Source of the DNA: Deltaproteobacteria bacterium
GTDB taxonomy: Bacteria > Desulfobacterota > Binatia > UBA1149 > JAJCZL01
Length of the DNA: 64,000 nt
Reading direction: 5' to 3'
Assembly (NCBI GenBank): GCA_029262415.1
Contig: JAJCZL010000071.1
Span: forward strand, 1 to 64,000
Shown here: positions 61,659 to 64,000 of the stretch, one piece after another
How positions within the stretch are numbered: position 1 is the stretch's first letter
Layout of the letters: every line of letters begins with the position of its first letter
Position numbers and translations under genes: made by a program
The notes under the pieces: model-generated
Database searches by the model: none
Told to the model about the DNA's origin: nothing
What the model saw: only the letters and a program-made list of their open reading frames with translations

Positions 61659-63404
61659 TTACTCCAGCCGATGCCCCAACGATCGCAGCGCTGCCTCTTC
61701 TAGTTCAGCCGCCGCTGTATCGTCGGGTGCCGAGAAGCTTCGCCATGCAACGTGTCCGTCCGGGCGCACCAGCACTGCGCCGTCGGGCGTGTCGGCAAAG
61801 CCGTAGTCACGCCGCCAACTGCCGCCTAAGTCGACAAGGTCGGCACCACTGCCTTCCTCGCCGACGCTGTAGCGCTTAACCCCGACCGAGGCGACCGGGC
61901 CCGACCCGGGCAGCGCCGACGCCCAACGCGCGCCGTCCGCGCCGTGCGTCAGCAACACGAAACCGTCGTCGAAGAGATCATGAGCCGCGGTTCGGTCGGC
62001 GGCACCTGCATCGAACCAGCAGTGCGGCGCGCGCGCTCCGGGGCGCGCGTTCGGGATGTAGGTACTCACAGAATTCTCGACACCATGCTCGACCGCGTAA
62101 TGCGGCGTTCCATCGGGTGTGATCAGCGGCGAATCCCAGTAGCCGAAGCCGATCTCTTGACCGAGAAACACGAAATGCTTGGTCTGCTTAACGATTGCGC
62201 GCGCCTTTGCTTTGCGCTGGGCTTTCCCTTTGGGTGTATCGAGGTCGATCTCATCGTTATCGGGTATGGTACCGCCGAAGGTCGCTCCGGTGTCTCGAAT
62301 GTTCACAGCATTCTCGCGGCTCTGCTCGACGTTGAAGTCGGCAATCGGCCGACGCTCGCTGTGGTAGGTGTCGAGCAAAGCTTCGGGCGCATCGCCGCGC
62401 AGCACTGCTGCAAGTTTCCACGCCAGATTGTGCGTCTCTTGCATCCCGGTGTTGAAGCCAAACCCACCGGTCGGAATGTTCAGGTGCGCGGTATCGCCGC
62501 CGAAGAACACGCGGCCTTTGCGGTATTCGTCAACCACCTGGCCACACAGGACCCACGATCCGATCGACAGAATCTTGATCGGCAACGAGTCGTTTCCGAT
62601 TGCTGCGCGCACACGCTCCATTGCCCGTGTTTCGTCGAAGTCTTCGGGCTTCTCCCCCCGTTCAGGATGATAAGGCGTGTTGAAGCAGTAACGCCGATGC
62701 CCGCCACCCAACGCGATAAACGCACCAGGCGCTGTGGGCGTCGCCGTCCAGAACAGCGCCATGTCGCGTTCGTCAACGAGGCTTTCCAAGTCGGCCTCGA
62801 TGTAAATATTTATCGCGTGCCCGAACGGCGGCGGCCCCAGAAGTTTGGCACCGAGTTCATCGCGGGTGCTGCTGCGGACGCCCTCGCAAGCGACAACGTA
62901 GTCAGCCTCAATCGTAAACGTTTCGCCACTGTTACGGTTGAGCACTGTCGTGCGCACAGCGATCTCGTCCTGTTCGATCTTGGTTTTCTCGTGGCCGAAG
63001 CGCACATCTACGTGCGCAGCCGCGCTCGCGTGTCGGTGTAGGATCTCTTCGAGAACGACCTGCGAGCTGACGCACCCAGGTGTTGCCGTCGACTGCATCA
63101 CCGCGTTGATGTGCTCGGGGTAGTCCATCGCACTGAACACACCCAGCTTGTACCCGCAGAGCTTGGTGTAAAAGGCGGTCCCCGCGGGCATCAGCGCAGT
63201 TGCGTAAATCTCGTCGGCGATCCCGAGAATGCGCAGGATCTCCAACGTGCGCACGTTGAAGTAGGACGCCTTCGGATGAAACGCCGTGGTCGCGTGTTTC
63301 TCGATAAGGATACAGTCGATGCCTTGGCGGTCCAGATGCAGCGCCGTCGAAAGGCCGACCGGCCCACCACCGATCACAAGCACCGGGGTCTTTACCGTAT
63401 CCAT
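61659..63404 (-). CDS. FAD-dependent aromatic-ring monooxygenase (PheA/TfdB family)
   Basis: 581 residues from an ATG. FAD-binding Rossmann motif VLVIGGGPVGLSTALHLDRQG, the central DG-type signature (VVACEGVRSSTRDELG), and VFFGGDTAHLNIPTGGFGFN, where the Asp contacts FAD. The C-terminal thioredoxin-like domain (LVRPDGHVAWRS) is typical of phenol, chlorophenol or 3-HPP hydroxylases. Hydroxylates an aromatic ring with O2 and NAD(P)H. With the neighbouring dioxygenase and FAH hydrolase it forms a ring hydroxylation, cleavage and hydrolysis series. The substrate is unknown. Confidence 0.92.
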   Translation of the reverse strand: MDTVKTPVLVIGGGPVGLSTALHLDRQGIDCILIEKHATTAFHPKASYFNVRTLEILRILGIADEIYATALMPAGTAFYTKLCGYKLGVFSAMDYPEHINAVMQSTATPGCVSSQVVLEEILHRHASAAAHVDVRFGHEKTKIEQDEIAVRTTVLNRNSGETFTIEADYVVACEGVRSSTRDELGAKLLGPPPFGHAINIYIEADLESLVDERDMALFWTATPTAPGAFIALGGGHRRYCFNTPYHPERGEKPEDFDETRAMERVRAAIGNDSLPIKILSIGSWVLCGQVVDEYRKGRVFFGGDTAHLNIPTGGFGFNTGMQETHNLAWKLAAVLRGDAPEALLDTYHSERRPIADFNVEQSRENAVNIRDTGATFGGTIPDNDEIDLDTPKGKAQRKAKARAIVKQTKHFVFLGQEIGFGYWDSPLITPDGTPHYAVEHGVENSVSTYIPNARPGARAPHCWFDAGAADRTAAHDLFDDGFVLLTHGADGARWASALPGSGPVASVGVKRYSVGEEGSGADLVDLGGSWRRDYGFADTPDGAVLVRPDGHVAWRSFSAPDDTAAAELEEAALRSLGHRLE

Positions 63405-63424
63405 GCCCTCTTCCCCAAACGGCT

Positions 63425-64000
63425 CTACAAAAGCACCGTCTGCGCGGGTTCTTCGATAAATGCGTTTTCGAGCGCGCCGAGCTTTTCTATTTCGATGCGC
63501 ACAGTATCGCCGGCCTTCAAGAAGGCCGGAGGCTGCATCGCGCCGCCGACGCCCGCAGGGGTCCCGGTGGTGACAATGTCGCCGGGTTCGAGCGTGAAGG
63601 CGGTCGACAGATGCTCAACCTGCGCGAAGCAGTCAAAAATCAGGTGCTTGGTGTTGGAGTGCTGGCGTTCCTCGCCGTTGACCCAGGTGCGAAGCTCGAG
63701 CGCATGCGGATCACCGACCGCATCGGGCGTGACCAACCAAGGACCAATCGGTCCGTGGGTGTCGAAGGACTTGCCCATCGTCATGGTCGGCGTGCGTAGC
63801 TGCCAATCGCGCACGCTGACGTCGTTGGCCACCATATACCCTGCGATAACTTCATGGGCACGGTCGCGAGGAACGTGACGGCAGCGGCGGCCTATCACGA
63901 AAGCGAGTTCGCCTTCGTAGTCAACGAGTGCGGACGCGCGCGGCACGTGAACGGGAGCACCGGTACCGACCACACACGTCGCCTGCTTGTTAAAAAAGAT
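63425..64000 (-). CDS. Fumarylacetoacetate hydrolase (FAH) family protein (partial at right edge)
   Basis: The frame is open to the last base of the window; 191 residues are visible, starting IFFNKQATCVVGTG. The visible portion covers the FAH core: VDYEGELAFVIGRR (metal-binding Glu pair), VANDVSVRDWQ, GKSFDTHGPIGPW, and DIVTTGTPAGVG. Such enzymes hydrolyse the C-C bond of acylpyruvates or 2-hydroxy-dienoates that arise after aromatic ring cleavage. It would be transcribed before the FAD hydroxylase, with a 20-base gap. Confidence 0.92.
   Translation of the reverse strand: MFFNKQATCVVGTGAPVHVPRASALVDYEGELAFVIGRRCRHVPRDRAHEVIAGYMVANDVSVRDWQLRTPTMTMGKSFDTHGPIGPWLVTPDAVGDPHALELRTWVNGEERQHSNTKHLIFDCFAQVEHLSTAFTLEPGDIVTTGTPAGVGGAMQPPAFLKAGDTVRIEIEKLGALENAFIEEPAQTVLL

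Noticed and set aside
61944-63041. Plus-strand open frame of about 365 codons opposite the FAD monooxygenase
   Set aside because: Antisense shadow of a gene with complete FAD motifs; no ribosome-binding site and no domain.

Overview
The window is GC-rich, densely packed bacterial chromosome. I place about 58 protein genes, one tRNA, and several hairpins or promoter elements. No rRNA, CRISPR array or complete insertion sequence is visible. The gene content points to a Gram-negative, probably aerobic, heterotrophic bacterium of the deltaproteobacterial or Myxococcota/Binatota kind. The evidence is several outer-membrane-type lipoproteins, ExbB/ExbD genes, a trypsin with a Cys-rich 'CGN..EPGE.CD' module, many MMPL/RND exporters, a luciferase-like flavin/F420 oxidoreductase, acyl-CoA synthetase and aromatic ring-cleavage genes. 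This assignment is an inference from gene families, not from a marker gene.

Layout. 1-1114: the last 42 codons of an integron-integrase-like tyrosine recombinase run off the left edge, followed by a small membrane-anchored split-barrel protein and a HigBA toxin-antitoxin pair. 1293-10414: endonuclease III, then a plus-strand run (Gfo/Idh/MocA oxidoreductase, DHH phosphoesterase, Nudix hydrolase, DASS carrier, VOC protein), a lipoprotein with a metallo-beta-lactamase fold that has lost its metal ligands, a DUF3024 protein, archaeal/fungal-type aspartate-semialdehyde dehydrogenase and a YiiX-like permuted papain-fold hydrolase. 10427-20590: a secreted trypsin, a P1B-type ATPase homologue that lacks its phosphorylated Asp, MgtE, a YdjC/HpnK-like deacetylase, a ClC channel and a DEDDh exonuclease/GIY-YIG fusion.

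20672-27708: a ferredoxin fused to a zinc ribbon lies divergent from a five-gene operon. That operon encodes a TonB/TolA-like anchor fused to a von Willebrand A domain, ExbB, two ExbD proteins and a large exported repeat protein. It is the best candidate for an uncharacterised envelope machine. 27791-39930: CDP-alcohol phosphatidyltransferase, beta-propeller and Smr proteins in one minus-strand block; a luciferase-like oxidoreductase and a LysR regulator; D-Ala-D-Ala ligase; an acyl-CoA synthetase adjoining dephospho-CoA kinase; a GT-C-like membrane protein; glyoxalase II; a lipoprotein; and a coiled-coil protein.

40063-54600: M20 peptidase, SIMPL-domain protein, AEC transporter and RlmE in a minus-strand block; UvrD/PcrA helicase; a lipoyl-less E2 acyltransferase overlapping PgeF tail to tail; UvrA; aldo/keto reductase; a YeaQ-type membrane protein; an atypical amidohydrolase; dCMP deaminase; and tRNA-Gly(CCC). 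54671-64000: two convergent MMPL exporters sharing a CTAG stop, a lysophospholipid acyltransferase, a Na+/Ca2+ exchanger, and a catabolic operon (extradiol-dioxygenase-like VOC protein, aromatic FAD hydroxylase, FAH hydrolase) that runs off the right edge.

A recurring theme is proteins that keep an enzyme's fold but have lost its catalytic residues: the P-type ATPase, the metallo-beta-lactamase lipoprotein and the amidohydrolase. Apart from the Exb/vWA operon and the right-hand catabolic operon, most neighbouring genes look functionally unrelated.
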